DNA of 64,000 bases from Aquibacillus salsiterrae (GCF_028416595.1 NZ_JAMQKC010000003.1:310001-374000); one strand, 5' to 3'; positions 1-8,532 are shown, numbered from the stretch's first letter. Made by a program: numbers and translations. The notes: generated by a model from the sequence alone, not told the origin.

Positions 1-64
1 TCATCCGAACAAAATGTAATAAATCAGCTCTTTGTTGAAGATAGTAATATAAATCCGGTTGCAT
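1..64 (-). CDS. ylbE: YlbE-like protein, N-terminal part only
   Basis: Reading the minus strand from the ATG at 64 gives 21 codons, beginning MQPDLYYYLQQ and continuing off the window edge. The ATG follows a GGAGGG ribosome site that overlaps the stop codon of ylbD, so the two are translationally linked. YlbE follows YlbD in Bacillus subtilis, and the opening residues fit that small family of unknown function. Only the start is present, so domain content cannot be judged. Confidence 0.7.
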   Translation of the reverse strand, partial: MQPDLYYYLQQRADLLHFVRM

Positions 65-78
65 TAGACAAATCCCTC

Positions 79-504
79 CTAATCTTGATTAAAATAGAAC
101 GGTGGTTTGTTACCGTTTGTTGGGGATTTCTTCTTTACATCCTGAAATTGATTAATTAAGGTTTGTATGTTGGTGATTGCACCATTTAATTGGTTGATAT
201 GTCCCTCAACTTTATTTAAATCAATTGTTTCCACCATCTTCATTAGGGAATTCATTAGTTCCTTTTTCTCTTTCTTACTATTGGTCTTTTTTCCCCCTTG
301 TGTTTCTCCTTTTACATCGTCTTTTGAGTCTGATTGATTTTTAAATCTTTCCCATGACGGATCATCTTCACCAAGTAACATCCATTTCTCATAATAACCT
401 TGCCAGGTTTCATTTCCGCTACGAACGTTTTTGATAAGACCTGGATGTTTTTGTACAAATGCTTTAAATTCTTTTATGCTTGGATGCAGATCTTTCTTGC
501 TCAT
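79..504 (-). CDS. ylbD: YlbD-like putative spore coat protein
   Basis: A soluble 141-residue protein resembling the YlbD family of putative spore coat proteins. The N-terminal half holds the family-like block with HPSIKEFKAFVQKHPGL, then W-rich segments (ETWQGYYEKW, DPSWERF). A charged, low-complexity linker near residues 65-85 is followed by a helical C-terminal part. The reading frame opens at a GTG at 513, but that GTG is part of the GAGGTGA ribosome site, so the ATG at 504 is the better start. ylbE follows directly. The coat role is inferred from family naming; no direct biochemical function is visible. Confidence 0.8.
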   Translation of the reverse strand: MSKKDLHPSIKEFKAFVQKHPGLIKNVRSGNETWQGYYEKWMLLGEDDPSWERFKNQSDSKDDVKGETQGGKKTNSKKEKKELMNSLMKMVETIDLNKVEGHINQLNGAITNIQTLINQFQDVKKKSPTNGNKPPFYFNQD

Positions 505-699
505 AGACTTCACCTCAGTCCAAGTAACGTTTGTAATAGTTTATGAAATAATAAATTTAACGTGACAAATGCATAGGAGAATTAATAAGAAGGATAGCGT
601 CGTTTACCCACTTTCTTTTTTGAGGGTTAAGAGGGTTAACTACCGTTTGCTTAGCAGCTTGAGCGTGTTCGGGCGTTAACATCGTCAGTACTGACGCAT

Positions 700-730
700 A
701 AAAAATAGACCCCTAAGGGCCTATTTTTTT
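700..730 (-). terminator. Intrinsic terminator of the CBS-pair gene
   Basis: An AAAAATAG stem with a GGCCC/GGGGT core pairs through one G-U on the minus-strand transcript and is followed by a T run. It overlaps the stop codon of the CBS gene. The stem is symmetric enough to act on both strands. Confidence 0.75.
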
Positions 731-1157
731 AGTGAAGCTCGTCATGCTCAGAAATTTCTTCAAGCGCTCTTCCTGCAGCCTCATTTGACTTATCTTCTAG
801 AGCTAAGTCACCTAAAGCAATCATCCCGACTATTTCCCCACGCTCTACAACCGGTAACCGGCGAATTTGATGTCTCGCCATCAAGTCACTTGCTTCCTGG
901 ATGGAAGTTCCTGGTTCTACAGAAATCAACTCGTTACTCATAACCTGACTAATTTTAACATTTTCAATCTTACCATCTGCAACTGCACGGATAACAATGT
1001 CTCTATCAGTTACCATCCCTAATAATTCTTTATTAGAGCTACAAATAGGAATTGCACCGACGTTAATGTCTCTCATGCGTTTTGCAGCATCTACGATTGA
1101 GTCGTTTGGAGTACAAAAAGAAATATCTGTAGACATGATATCTTTTACTGATTTCAT
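729..1157 (-). CDS. CBS-pair domain protein (YhcV/YlbB type)
   Basis: A 142-residue protein made almost entirely of two CBS motifs, about residues 8-60 and 70-125. Such Bateman modules usually sense adenine nucleotides. Each repeat shows the VGAIPIC / IRRLPVV core and the MVTDRDI / GMIALGDLA strand typical of the YhcV/YlbB subgroup. The C-terminal SNEAAGRALEEIS tail closely resembles B. subtilis YhcV. No output domain is fused. The ATG at 1157 follows GGGAGG. The next gene downstream on this strand is ylbD, matching the ylbB position in B. subtilis. A perfect 18-bp palindrome sits just upstream of the ribosome site. The ligand cannot be read from sequence. Confidence 0.85.
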   Translation of the reverse strand: MKSVKDIMSTDISFCTPNDSIVDAAKRMRDINVGAIPICSSNKELLGMVTDRDIVIRAVADGKIENVKISQVMSNELISVEPGTSIQEASDLMARHQIRRLPVVERGEIVGMIALGDLALEDKSNEAAGRALEEISEHDELH

Positions 1158-1181
1158 GTGCAGTTCCTCCCTTTTTTTTGT

Positions 1182-1199
1182 AATGGATAATTATCCATT
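1182..1199. promoter_or_regulatory. 18-bp perfect palindrome before the CBS-pair gene
   Basis: AATGGATAA followed by its exact reverse complement TTATCCATT forms a gapless palindrome about 25 bases upstream of the start codon at 1157. Position and perfect symmetry suggest a dimeric repressor operator in the 5' leader; the regulator is unknown. Confidence 0.45.
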
Positions 1200-1323
1200 C
1201 GTTCATTAGTGTTACCCAAATAAAAGGATAACTTGCATACTAACAAGAAATCAGGTACATAATTTAAAAGAACATCCACAAAAAAATTCTGTGCCTATTT
1301 TAATGAAAAATACTTGTAATTCG

Positions 1324-1352
1324 TTGCAACTTTTGTTAATTCATACTATGAT
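1324..1352 (+). promoter_or_regulatory. SigA-type promoter of yugN
   Basis: TTGCAA, a 17-base spacer and TATGAT match the housekeeping consensus well and lie 35 bases before the yugN ATG, which has its own GAGGTGG ribosome site. Confidence 0.65.
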
Positions 1353-1386
1353 AAGTTTAGTTTATACATTTTTGTGAGGTGGAAGT

Positions 1387-1749
1387 ATGAAAATAGAAGT
1401 AGGAATTGCAGATACGATTATTGATTTAAAGCCTTTAGACCATGTTATGGAGGCAGCAAATTTTGTTCGAGCAGGACAATGGGATTACGAGAGAGTAACA
1501 TATGATTATAAAATTGGGTCTAAAGAGAAAAATATAACGTATTACATAAGGGTTCAAGGATATGCACTCGAAGGAGACGTCGACCGCGGCGATGCAGTAA
1601 TCAAATTATTAACACCATTGATTGGAAAGCATTATTATCCTCACGGAATCGAATATGGGGAAAAGGAAACTTTTCCTAAGTCTGTTATAGAACGCGCAAA
1701 TACTATGTTGACTAAAGTTAAAGATGAAGTAGACAAGTATAAGAAATAA
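1387..1749 (+). CDS. yugN: YugN-like family protein
   Basis: A 120-residue soluble protein of the YugN-like family, function unknown. Recognisable family features are FVRAGQWDYERVTYDYK (residues 27-43), GYALEGDVD, and the GKHYYPHGIEYGE block near residues 79-91. The ATG follows GAGGTGG and a good SigA promoter lies just upstream. An intrinsic terminator follows within 10 bases, so this is a single-gene transcript. It is divergent from the CBS-pair gene. Nothing in the sequence suggests a catalytic site. Confidence 0.8.
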   Translation: MKIEVGIADTIIDLKPLDHVMEAANFVRAGQWDYERVTYDYKIGSKEKNITYYIRVQGYALEGDVDRGDAVIKLLTPLIGKHYYPHGIEYGEKETFPKSVIERANTMLTKVKDEVDKYKK

Positions 1750-1757
1750 GTAAGAAG

Positions 1758-1791
1758 GGCTGTTGTTATCCAGTTAGCAACAGTCTTTTTT
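1758..1791 (+). terminator. Intrinsic terminator after yugN
   Basis: A 9-bp stem (GGCTGTTGT with GCAACAGTC, two G-U pairs, 10-base loop) followed by six T. Confidence 0.8.
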
Positions 1792-1825
1792 GCAAGTGGA
1801 AACATTCCGAAATAGCCGCGGCACA

Positions 1826-1958
1826 CGCTTTTTTAGAAAAGATGAGAATAATCCAGAGCTGTCTACTCTACTTCCTAGAACCTCGGGGTTTACAAGGAAC
1901 ACTTCTAAGAATTGACTTCACGCAACGAGTGATCTCGGAAGGCGCGACTTGCACTTTT
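1826..1958 (-). repeat. Dispersed intergenic repeat, copy a (reverse orientation)
   Basis: On the minus strand this shows the family's left end (GTGCAAGTCGCGCCTT) and right end (GTAGACAGCTCTGGAT, then a T/A-rich tail ending CATCTTTT). The middle is diverged. It fills most of the 336-base gap between yugN and the permease gene. The rest of that gap holds a 10-bp inverted repeat (TTTTGTTAAA at 1994-2003 with TTTAACAAAA at 2018-2027). Confidence 0.6.
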
Positions 1959-2085
1959 GTCCTTATCCTATCTTTAATTAGGTAAAACGAAATTTTTGTT
2001 AAATAATCCTTTTATTCTTTAACAAAATTACCGACTAAAATGGTAAAATTAAATACGTAAGTTATTTACTATTTTTGTCAGAGTT

Positions 2086-3174
2086 GTGTCCCATGAAAGG
2101 AGTTACATAGTTAAATTGTTCCGATATTTCTCAAAACGTCAATGGATAATTACCATACTTTTATTAGTTACAATCATAGCAGGATATTTCATATTACCTT
2201 TATCAATCCCCTTAGTTTTGGCTTTTTTTACAGCCTTATTTTTAAATCCAGCCATTAGGTGGATGCAATTCAGATTTAAAGTTAATCGGAAATTTGCTGT
2301 GATCGTTGTCTTTTTAGTGTTTCTCATTAGTATAACTATTATTGGATCTTATTTTGTTACCCGTGCTGTTACACATGTTGTTAACTTTGCTGAAAATGGA
2401 CCAAATTATGTTAACCAAATAAACGAACAATTTATAAAATGGGAGTCTGATTTAGATCATCTTACCCAGGATTTGCCTCCGGATTTTGTTAAAGAGGTAA
2501 AGCAAGGTGTAGAAGATAGTCTTCAGGATTTAAGTACTTCTGTGAAGGATAAATTCCAATTAGAAAAAATTGCTTCAACTGTTAGCGTCGTTCCTGATTA
2601 TTTAGTGAGCCTAATTGTCTATTTACTCACGCTATTTATGGTTATGCTCGAATTACCGAAGTTGAAAACAGCTTTCTATAACAACCTAACTGAAGAAACA
2701 GCTGAAAAGGTAAAGTTTATGAATGCACGCCTAGCATACGTTGTTATTGGTTTTTTAAAAGCCCAATTTCTTGTTAGTATCATCATCTTCATTGTCTCAT
2801 TAATAGGGCTTTTAATCATTGTCCCAGAATACGCTGTTCTTATGTCTCTCATTATTTGGCTCATCGATTTTATACCTATCATTGGTTCGATTGTCATACT
2901 TGGACCGTGGGCATTATACATGTTGATAACTGGAGAAGTGGTGATTGGAACAGAATTAGCCATATTAGCAATTATTTTGCTGGCAATTCGTCGTACCGTT
3001 GAGCCTAAAGTTATGGGGAAGCATATTGGACTCTCTCCACTTGCAACGTTAATTGCAATGTATTTAGGCTTACAGATATTAGGTATATTAGGCTTTATTA
3101 TAGGTCCAATAATGGTTATTGCGTTTAATTCTGCAAAAGAAGCAGGGATTATAAAATGGAATTTTAAACTATAA
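2086..3174 (+). CDS. AI-2E/YtvI-family membrane permease
   Basis: A 362-residue polytopic membrane protein of the AI-2E transporter (UPF0118) family. It has the family layout: two N-terminal hydrophobic pairs (about 15-80), a periplasmic-side amphipathic segment (85-160), then five or more helices. The C-terminal VIGFLKAQ and VEPKVMGKHIGLSPL blocks are diagnostic. Some members export autoinducer-2, others act as Na+/H+ antiporters, and YtvI is sporulation-linked; the substrate here is unknown. The frame opens with GTG at 2086, but an AAAGGAG ribosome site lies inside the frame at about 2095-2101, so the TTG at 2116 may be the true start. A hairpin follows. Confidence 0.8.
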   Translation: MSHERSYIVKLFRYFSKRQWIITILLLVTIIAGYFILPLSIPLVLAFFTALFLNPAIRWMQFRFKVNRKFAVIVVFLVFLISITIIGSYFVTRAVTHVVNFAENGPNYVNQINEQFIKWESDLDHLTQDLPPDFVKEVKQGVEDSLQDLSTSVKDKFQLEKIASTVSVVPDYLVSLIVYLLTLFMVMLELPKLKTAFYNNLTEETAEKVKFMNARLAYVVIGFLKAQFLVSIIIFIVSLIGLLIIVPEYAVLMSLIIWLIDFIPIIGSIVILGPWALYMLITGEVVIGTELAILAIILLAIRRTVEPKVMGKHIGLSPLATLIAMYLGLQILGILGFIIGPIMVIAFNSAKEAGIIKWNFKL

Positions 3175-3178
3175 TGCC

Positions 3179-3213
3179 TATCAGTAAGGGGTACATCTCT
3201 CCCCTTACTGATA
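3179..3213. terminator. Hairpin between convergent genes
   Basis: A perfect 13-bp stem, TATCAGTAAGGGG with its complement, and a 9-base loop. It lies between the stops of the permease (+) and the acetyltransferase (-). No strong T run on either strand, so termination strength is uncertain. Confidence 0.6.
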
Positions 3214-3241
3214 ATTTGCAATGAAATTCTACCAATCCTCC

Positions 3242-4417
3242 TTAAAAAAAGTCCAAAAGAGCTGGCTTTAACGGCTTAATTGCACATTTAATATCCTCGG
3301 TACTTCCTTCCACATGAATCTTACCAAAAAATTGGAGACGCTCCAATGATTCACTTTGGAATAACCATGCAGACAATGACTGAATATCAGTTGAAATTTT
3401 CACCGATGCTTTCTCATCCTTAGTTCTTACTAAATCAGCTAATTCACCATTTTTTAATGTTAACGTCCAATTTCCCTCATTCCACTCGGCTATACTATCC
3501 GTTACTGTTAATTGGATTACTTTCTCTTCTTTTGCAGTGTAGTAAGGATATTGTTTTAATAACGATTCAACATCTACAATTCTTGTCATAAAATAAGATT
3601 CTTTAGACATTGATATTTTGGGATTTTTCAAATAGAATGCTAAATGGTCATTTGGCATTAAAACAATCTCGACTTGTTCTGTCATAGAATCGTGATTTTT
3701 TATCCATTCTAACATGCCTAGAAACGCGTCTTCTGATAAATAGATAAATTCATTAATATATAACACTCTATCCTGCATCTTAGCTATTAAATAACCAGTT
3801 GGATTTTTTTCTTGGTTATAATAAACGATAATTGTATCATCTTTGGTCAGAACTCTTTTATCCCACCACCAATCCTCCCTTTTCATCATTAGACTATACT
3901 GTTTGGCTATTCTTTCATAAAGTTGTTGTAATGTTTCTTTCGCTTGTTGAAAAGAAACCCTTCTACAACTCCCGTTTCCATTTGCTTGTCCGATATCACT
4001 GGGTTTCAACTTTACTCTGTCCTTGTAATGGCTAAGTTCATAGCCAAACTTCCGGTAAAAATCAATCGAAAATGGCGCTAACATTGAAACAGCCATATCA
4101 TTTTTCTTCATCTCTACTAACGCATGTTTTATTAAAGAATCAACATGCCCCTGCCTTCGGTACTCCGGCCACGTTGCAACTCCTGCAACCCCACCAAATG
4201 TAATCGTCCTATTCCCAAGAAACAACTCCAACGGAAGAATATGAAGCTTTGCTGCTAACTGATTATCCACATAAGAACCAAGTAATAGCTGCTTTTCCAT
4301 TTCAAGTTTTCCATCTAATGTATCGTGTTCTGATAACTTATATTGGAAGGCATATTCTCCAAGTCTCATGCATTCATTATAGCCACTTTGCCCTATAGTC
4401 CTAATTTCTCGCCTCAC
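3242..4417 (-). CDS. eis: Eis-like GNAT N-acetyltransferase
   Basis: A 391-residue Eis-type acetyltransferase: N-terminal GNAT domain (1-150), second GNAT-like domain (about 150-285) and a C-terminal SCP2-like domain (290-391). The acetyl-CoA loop is seen as GVATWPEYRRQGHVDSL (about residues 79-95), with LAPFSIDFYRKFGY following. The chain ends in two Phe, fitting the C-terminal carboxylate used as catalytic base in this family. Eis enzymes acetylate amines, including aminoglycosides and protein lysines; the native substrate in Bacillaceae is not known. GTG start with a GGAG site 9 bases upstream, two bases after the preceding acetyltransferase gene, so cotranscribed. Confidence 0.85.
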   Translation of the reverse strand: MRREIRTIGQSGYNECMRLGEYAFQYKLSEHDTLDGKLEMEKQLLLGSYVDNQLAAKLHILPLELFLGNRTITFGGVAGVATWPEYRRQGHVDSLIKHALVEMKKNDMAVSMLAPFSIDFYRKFGYELSHYKDRVKLKPSDIGQANGNGSCRRVSFQQAKETLQQLYERIAKQYSLMMKREDWWWDKRVLTKDDTIIVYYNQEKNPTGYLIAKMQDRVLYINEFIYLSEDAFLGMLEWIKNHDSMTEQVEIVLMPNDHLAFYLKNPKISMSKESYFMTRIVDVESLLKQYPYYTAKEEKVIQLTVTDSIAEWNEGNWTLTLKNGELADLVRTKDEKASVKISTDIQSLSAWLFQSESLERLQFFGKIHVEGSTEDIKCAIKPLKPALLDFF

Positions 4418-4418
4418 A

Positions 4419-4895
4419 CTATTCCACTCCTTTTTCGAAAGTAAGGATCATTTTTTTTCTGTCCGTAATAGTAAAGCCGTTTTTCACAAGAACTCGTTGA
4501 CTAGCATTATTATGGATATCACAATAGGCTACAAAGTTTTGTACTTTTTGTGTCTTTAACCAATCTACTAACATTTTGACAGCCTCTGTTGCATAACCTT
4601 TTTTTCTAAATTGCTCGAAAATAAGATATCCAATTTCTATTGCGTTTGATTCATCCCTTTTCGTCACTATCTCGCCAATACAAGTACCTTCATTACTTCT
4701 AATTAACCACAATCCATATTGAAGTGGAGATCTTTGTTCTAGATAAAGTGGAAGTGCTGCTTTAAAGCCAAATGAGGGAAACTCAAGGCTAAAGCAAGAA
4801 TCATCGAATCTAGTTTTTCTGTCTAAAAGTAAGTGAGTTGCCATTTCAAAGGGAAGTGATTTAATTCTCAATCGATTACTACAAATAACATACAA
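4419..4895 (-). CDS. GNAT N-acetyltransferase, RimJ/RimL type
   Basis: A 158-residue single-domain GNAT enzyme. The acetyl-CoA binding segment is GYLIFEQFRKKGYATEAVKML (about 91-111), and the late strand-helix NASQRVLVKNGF is typical of RimJ/RimL-like enzymes, which acetylate protein N-termini or small amines. The start is the TTG at 4895, preceded by AAGGA at six bases; the nearby ATG at 4891 is out of frame. It forms a two-gene unit with the Eis-like gene, suggesting related acetylation roles. Substrate unknown. Confidence 0.82.
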   Translation of the reverse strand: MYVICSNRLRIKSLPFEMATHLLLDRKTRFDDSCFSLEFPSFGFKAALPLYLEQRSPLQYGLWLIRSNEGTCIGEIVTKRDESNAIEIGYLIFEQFRKKGYATEAVKMLVDWLKTQKVQNFVAYCDIHNNASQRVLVKNGFTITDRKKMILTFEKGVE

Positions 4896-4918
4896 TTAAA
4901 TTCCTTCTTTCTGAATAG

Positions 4919-4947
4919 AAAATAGGACCACAAAGTGATCCTATTTT
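4919..4947 (-). terminator. Intrinsic terminator of ctaM
   Basis: AAAATAGGAYCAC pairs across a 3-base loop with its complement on the minus transcript, followed by a T-rich run. It overlaps the ctaM stop codon. Confidence 0.75.
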
Positions 4948-5401
4948 AAAAACCTAATATCGCCTTTATCATGCTAGTTGTTTCTCCACCTCGATAAATA
5001 ATGTAAAGTAGTAAATATACTGCAACTCCAGTAACGGCAGTAAAGAACCAAATAATACTTGTAACTGGTCCAATTTTCTCATGCCTTTTTATATTTCGTT
5101 TAAATGCCAACCTCAACGTTACTACTCCAAAGACAGCACCTGTTGTTGCAAGAATAATATGAAAAATCAAGAAAATGGTGTAGTACAATTCCAATTGTTC
5201 TGGTCCACCAAAGCTTGTGTTACCAATAAATACTGTTCGCGATAGGTAAATAATAAAAAATAGAAGAGCACTAATTGCAGCACTAATCATTGTTTTTTTA
5301 TGAGCAGTGTAATTTTTTTTAACAATCAATACCCAACCAACCGCAACAAGGATGGCACTGAGCACAATAAAAAATGTACTTAACGTAGGTAATAACGGCA
5401 T
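4946..5401 (-). CDS. ctaM: DUF420 membrane protein (YozB/CtaM)
   Basis: A 151-residue protein with four predicted membrane helices, of the DUF420 family (B. subtilis YozB, Staphylococcus aureus CtaM). CtaM is needed for an active aa3-type quinol oxidase in S. aureus and is linked there to ctaA and ctaB. Conserved polar residues lie in the helices (KKNYTAHKKTMISA, FHIILATTGAV, RNIKRHEKIGP), including His that could bind metal or heme. It lies directly downstream of the caa3 operon, where B. subtilis carries ctaG, so a role in oxidase maturation is likely but inferred. It has its own ribosome site and terminator. Confidence 0.75.
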   Translation of the reverse strand: MPLLPTLSTFFIVLSAILVAVGWVLIVKKNYTAHKKTMISAAISALLFFIIYLSRTVFIGNTSFGGPEQLELYYTIFLIFHIILATTGAVFGVVTLRLAFKRNIKRHEKIGPVTSIIWFFTAVTGVAVYLLLYIIYRGGETTSMIKAILGF

Positions 5402-5600
5402 ATAATCGTTCCTTTCCTTCTCGGGAAGTTTTGTTTAACTACGGGGGATTGGGTCAATGTTATTTGACTTTCCATACCATATCAAAGGATATCTTCCCAA
5501 ATATACTTCTATAAACTATTTTCTATGTGTTTATCAATAGGATAGAAATGAGTAAAACCACTTCTTGACGGCCTGTGACAATGTTTCTTACTAGTTTGAA

Positions 5601-5696
5601 AAGAAAAGCGAGCGCCTTGGTCAGCTTAAGACCTCAGACCGTTAGGCATTCTGCGCTAGACAGCTCTTGGTTTTTTTAAACTTTCTTATCTTTTAA
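5601..5696 (+). repeat. Dispersed intergenic repeat, copy b
   Basis: Starts AAGAAAAGCGAGCGCCTTGG, has GACCTCAG in the middle, then GCTAGACAGCTCTTGG and a T-rich tail ending TTTCTTATCTTTT. It occupies the second half of the 333-base gap between ctaM and ctaF, immediately before the cta terminator; nothing else recognisable is in that gap. Confidence 0.8.
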
Positions 5697-5699
5697 AGA

Positions 5700-5730
5700 A
5701 AAGAGGCCGGGGGTAACCCGAACCTCATTT
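5700..5730 (-). terminator. Terminator of the cta oxidase operon
   Basis: On the minus strand GAGGTTCGGG pairs with CCCCGGCCTC around a short loop (one mismatch, two G-U), followed by TTTTCTTT. It lies just after the ctaF stop. Confidence 0.7.
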
Positions 5731-5734
5731 ATCT

Positions 5735-6055
5735 TTACCACCAAATCAAAACTAAAAATGTTAGGATGGTTAAAAACGCTACACTTAACCCACCATAAAT
5801 CATAATTGATGGTAATTCATGTCCCTTGTGACTCATGTGCATGAAATAATATAGTTGAAAGATTACTTGAACTATCGCTAAAACAATGATAATCGGAATA
5901 ACAAACAACTTATCTAATTCTGCAAGTACCATTCCAAATGCTATAAATGTAAAGATAATCATTAAAGCAAAGGTAATTAGTTGATGTTTCATCTCTTCTT
6001 TTTTCTTTTGTTCATAGTACCCATCACTGTTTGTCGAATTGATGTTCTCAGTCAT
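5735..6055 (-). CDS. ctaF: Cytochrome c oxidase caa3 subunit IV
   Basis: A 106-residue protein with three membrane helices (about 26-46, 53-73, 85-106) and a charged N-terminus. It belongs to the bacterial subunit IV (COX4 pro) family, with the typical QVIFQLYYFMHMSHKG block between helices 2 and 3. It stabilises the oxidase core and has no redox centre. It starts three bases after the ctaE stop and is the last gene of the operon. Confidence 0.92.
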   Translation of the reverse strand: MTENINSTNSDGYYEQKKKEEMKHQLITFALMIIFTFIAFGMVLAELDKLFVIPIIIVLAIVQVIFQLYYFMHMSHKGHELPSIMIYGGLSVAFLTILTFLVLIWW

Positions 6056-6058
6056 TGT

Positions 6059-6676
6059 CTAAATCACCCCCATTAGATATACAACCGTAAAGATGAATAC
6101 CCAAACAACGTCAATAAAGTGCCAGTACAAACTTGCAACGTAGAACTTCGGTGCATTATATAAGTTTAATCCTCTTTTCGCATTTCGAATCATCAATGTT
6201 AAAATCCAAAGTAAACCAAATAGAACGTGGCCACCGTGAAATCCGACTAGCGTATAAAAGGCTGATCCAAATGCAGAAGAACGGAAGGTAAAATCTTCAA
6301 GGGTAATATACTCATAAAACTCATAAATCTCTAATGAAAGAAATCCAAAACCAAGAATGACAGTAATTGCAAGCCATGCTTGCATTTTAGCAAAGTTATT
6401 TTTTTTCATTTGATATATTGCCACTACACTAGTCAATGAACTAGTTAGTAGCAACATAGTCATGATGAACACCAAATCAAGTCCAAATAATTCTTGTGAT
6501 GAAGGTCCGCCGTTCGTTGAGTTTCTTAAGGCAAGAAAAGTACCAAATAAACTCGCAAACAACACGGTCTCTCCTCCAAGGAAAAACCAAAAGCCTAAAA
6601 ATTTATTCTTTCCCTCAAGGGTAGCTTTTTCGGGTTCCTCAGGCATAACCTTTGGATTTAGTGTATCATTACTCAT
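6059..6676 (-). CDS. ctaE: Cytochrome c oxidase caa3 subunit III
   Basis: A 205-residue subunit III with five membrane helices, as usual for the Bacillus caa3 enzyme. Visible family blocks are GFWFFLGGETVLFASLFGTF (29-48), GFHGGHVLFG and YWHFIDVVWVFIFTVVYL at the C-terminus. Subunit III holds no metal; it is thought to support proton uptake and stability of subunit I. Its ATG overlaps the ctaD stop by one base (TAATG), so translation is coupled. Confidence 0.95.
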   Translation of the reverse strand: MSNDTLNPKVMPEEPEKATLEGKNKFLGFWFFLGGETVLFASLFGTFLALRNSTNGGPSSQELFGLDLVFIMTMLLLTSSLTSVVAIYQMKKNNFAKMQAWLAITVILGFGFLSLEIYEFYEYITLEDFTFRSSAFGSAFYTLVGFHGGHVLFGLLWILTLMIRNAKRGLNLYNAPKFYVASLYWHFIDVVWVFIFTVVYLMGVI

Positions 6677-8532
6677 TACAACCCAGCCCCCTTATCTAAA
6701 TCTTCTTTATGGATATGATAACCATGGTCATCTTTAACTGAACGAATAAACATACATCCTAATAAGATACCCATTCCAATAAATACAGCTGCCAACCAAG
6801 CACTGTTATCCACTTGGTAAATAAATCCAAATCCAGCTATAAACAACCCAAGTGCCATAATAAATGGTAAGATTGATGAATTAGGCATGTGAATATCATC
6901 AACAGGTTCAGCTGGAGTCATTTCTTTACGTCCATCCATTTTCTCAATCCAAAATGCATCTAAACCACGTACTAAAGGTGTTTGTTTAAAATTATAGTGA
7001 GGAGTTGGATTAGCAATTGCCCATTCTAACGTACGACCATCCCATGGGTCCCCGCCTACTTTTTCACCTTTTACTGAAGTAACAATAACGTTGATCACGA
7101 AGACAATCGTACCAAAGGCCATCAAAAAGGCACCAATAGTACTAATTAAGTTTCCTGTATCTAAGCCTTGGTCAGGTAGGAACGTCCAATATCTTCTTGG
7201 CATACCCATTAAACCAAGGAAGTGCTGAATAAAGAAAGTTAAGTGGAAACCAATAAAGAATGTCCAGAACGTCAATTTACCCAATTTCTCATCTAAAATT
7301 TTACCAAACATTCTTGGCCACCAATAATGTAGACCGGCAAAGATACCAAATACTACCCCACCAACGATAACATAGTGGAAGTGTGCAACAACAAAGTATG
7401 TATCGTGAAACTGATAATCTGCTGCTGCTGCTGCTAACATAACCCCAGTCATACCTCCAATTGTAAACGTTGGAATAAAACTGAGCGAGTATAGCATTGC
7501 TGTATTAATCGTGATATTACCTCCCCAAAGGGTAAACAACCAGTTAAAGATCTTTATACCCGTCGGGACAGCAATTGCCATCGTTGCTACTGCAAAAATA
7601 GAGTTTGCTGCAGGACCCAAACCTACGGTAAACATATGGTGTGCCCATACCATAAAGCCTAAGAACCCGATTAGTACTGTTGCAAACACCATTGCAGTAT
7701 AACCAAATAAACGTTTTTTAGAGAAAACAGGAAGGATTTCACTAAACACACCAAAGGCCGGTAATATAAGAATGTAAACTTCTGGGTGGCCAAAAATCCA
7801 GAATAAATGTTCCCAAATAACAGAGTTCCCTCCCATACTGGCGTCAAAGAAACCGGAACCAAATAACCGGTCAAACATTAACAAGAAAAGTCCTACTGTA
7901 AGTGCCGGGAAAGCAAACAAGATAAGTGCACTCACCACAAAAGTAGTCCATGTAAATAAAGGCATTCGCATATATGTCATACCTGGAGCACGCATATTTA
8001 CGATAGTAACCAGAAAGTTAATTCCTGCAATTAACGTTCCAGCACCAGATATTTGCAGTCCTAGAACATAGAAATCCACTCCGTGTCCAGGAGATGTTGT
8101 TGACAAGGGTGCATAAGCAGTCCACCCCGCATCAGGTGCCCCGCCCAAGAACCAACTTGCATTCAAAATTAAGCCACCAGCTAAAAACAGCCAAAAGCCT
8201 AATGCATTCAAAAATGGAAATGCTACGTCTCTTGCTCCTATTTGGAGCGGTACTACTGCATTCATTAGGGCAAATATCAGTGGCATTGCAGCCAAGAAAA
8301 TCATTGTTGTTCCATGCATCGTTAAAATTTGATTATAAAAACCTGCACTTACAAAATCATTTGCTGGTTTAATTAACTGAATTCGAATCGCCATTGCTTC
8401 AAGTCCACCAAGTAGAAAGAAAAATCCACCGCTAACAAGATAAAGAATTCCTATCTTTTTGTGGTCAACAGTAGTTAGATAATCCCACAAGGCTGCGCCA
8501 AAGCTACGATTCTGCGCAATTGTTGTGCTCAC
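6676..8532 (-). CDS. ctaD: Cytochrome c oxidase caa3 subunit I
   Basis: The 618-residue catalytic subunit, reducing O2 to water and pumping protons in the membrane. Ligands can be placed: His73 (MHGTTM) for low-spin heme, His249 (HPEVY, cross-linked to Tyr253) and His298-His299 (WAHHM) for CuB, His384 and His386 (HFHYV) for heme a3 and heme a. The length and extra C-terminal helices fit caa3-type subunit I. It starts with GTG behind AAGGGAGG, 45 bases after ctaC. The hemes come from ctaB and ctaA products encoded alongside. Confidence 0.96.
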   Translation of the reverse strand: MSTTIAQNRSFGAALWDYLTTVDHKKIGILYLVSGGFFFLLGGLEAMAIRIQLIKPANDFVSAGFYNQILTMHGTTMIFLAAMPLIFALMNAVVPLQIGARDVAFPFLNALGFWLFLAGGLILNASWFLGGAPDAGWTAYAPLSTTSPGHGVDFYVLGLQISGAGTLIAGINFLVTIVNMRAPGMTYMRMPLFTWTTFVVSALILFAFPALTVGLFLLMFDRLFGSGFFDASMGGNSVIWEHLFWIFGHPEVYILILPAFGVFSEILPVFSKKRLFGYTAMVFATVLIGFLGFMVWAHHMFTVGLGPAANSIFAVATMAIAVPTGIKIFNWLFTLWGGNITINTAMLYSLSFIPTFTIGGMTGVMLAAAAADYQFHDTYFVVAHFHYVIVGGVVFGIFAGLHYWWPRMFGKILDEKLGKLTFWTFFIGFHLTFFIQHFLGLMGMPRRYWTFLPDQGLDTGNLISTIGAFLMAFGTIVFVINVIVTSVKGEKVGGDPWDGRTLEWAIANPTPHYNFKQTPLVRGLDAFWIEKMDGRKEMTPAEPVDDIHMPNSSILPFIMALGLFIAGFGFIYQVDNSAWLAAVFIGMGILLGCMFIRSVKDDHGYHIHKEDLDKGAGL

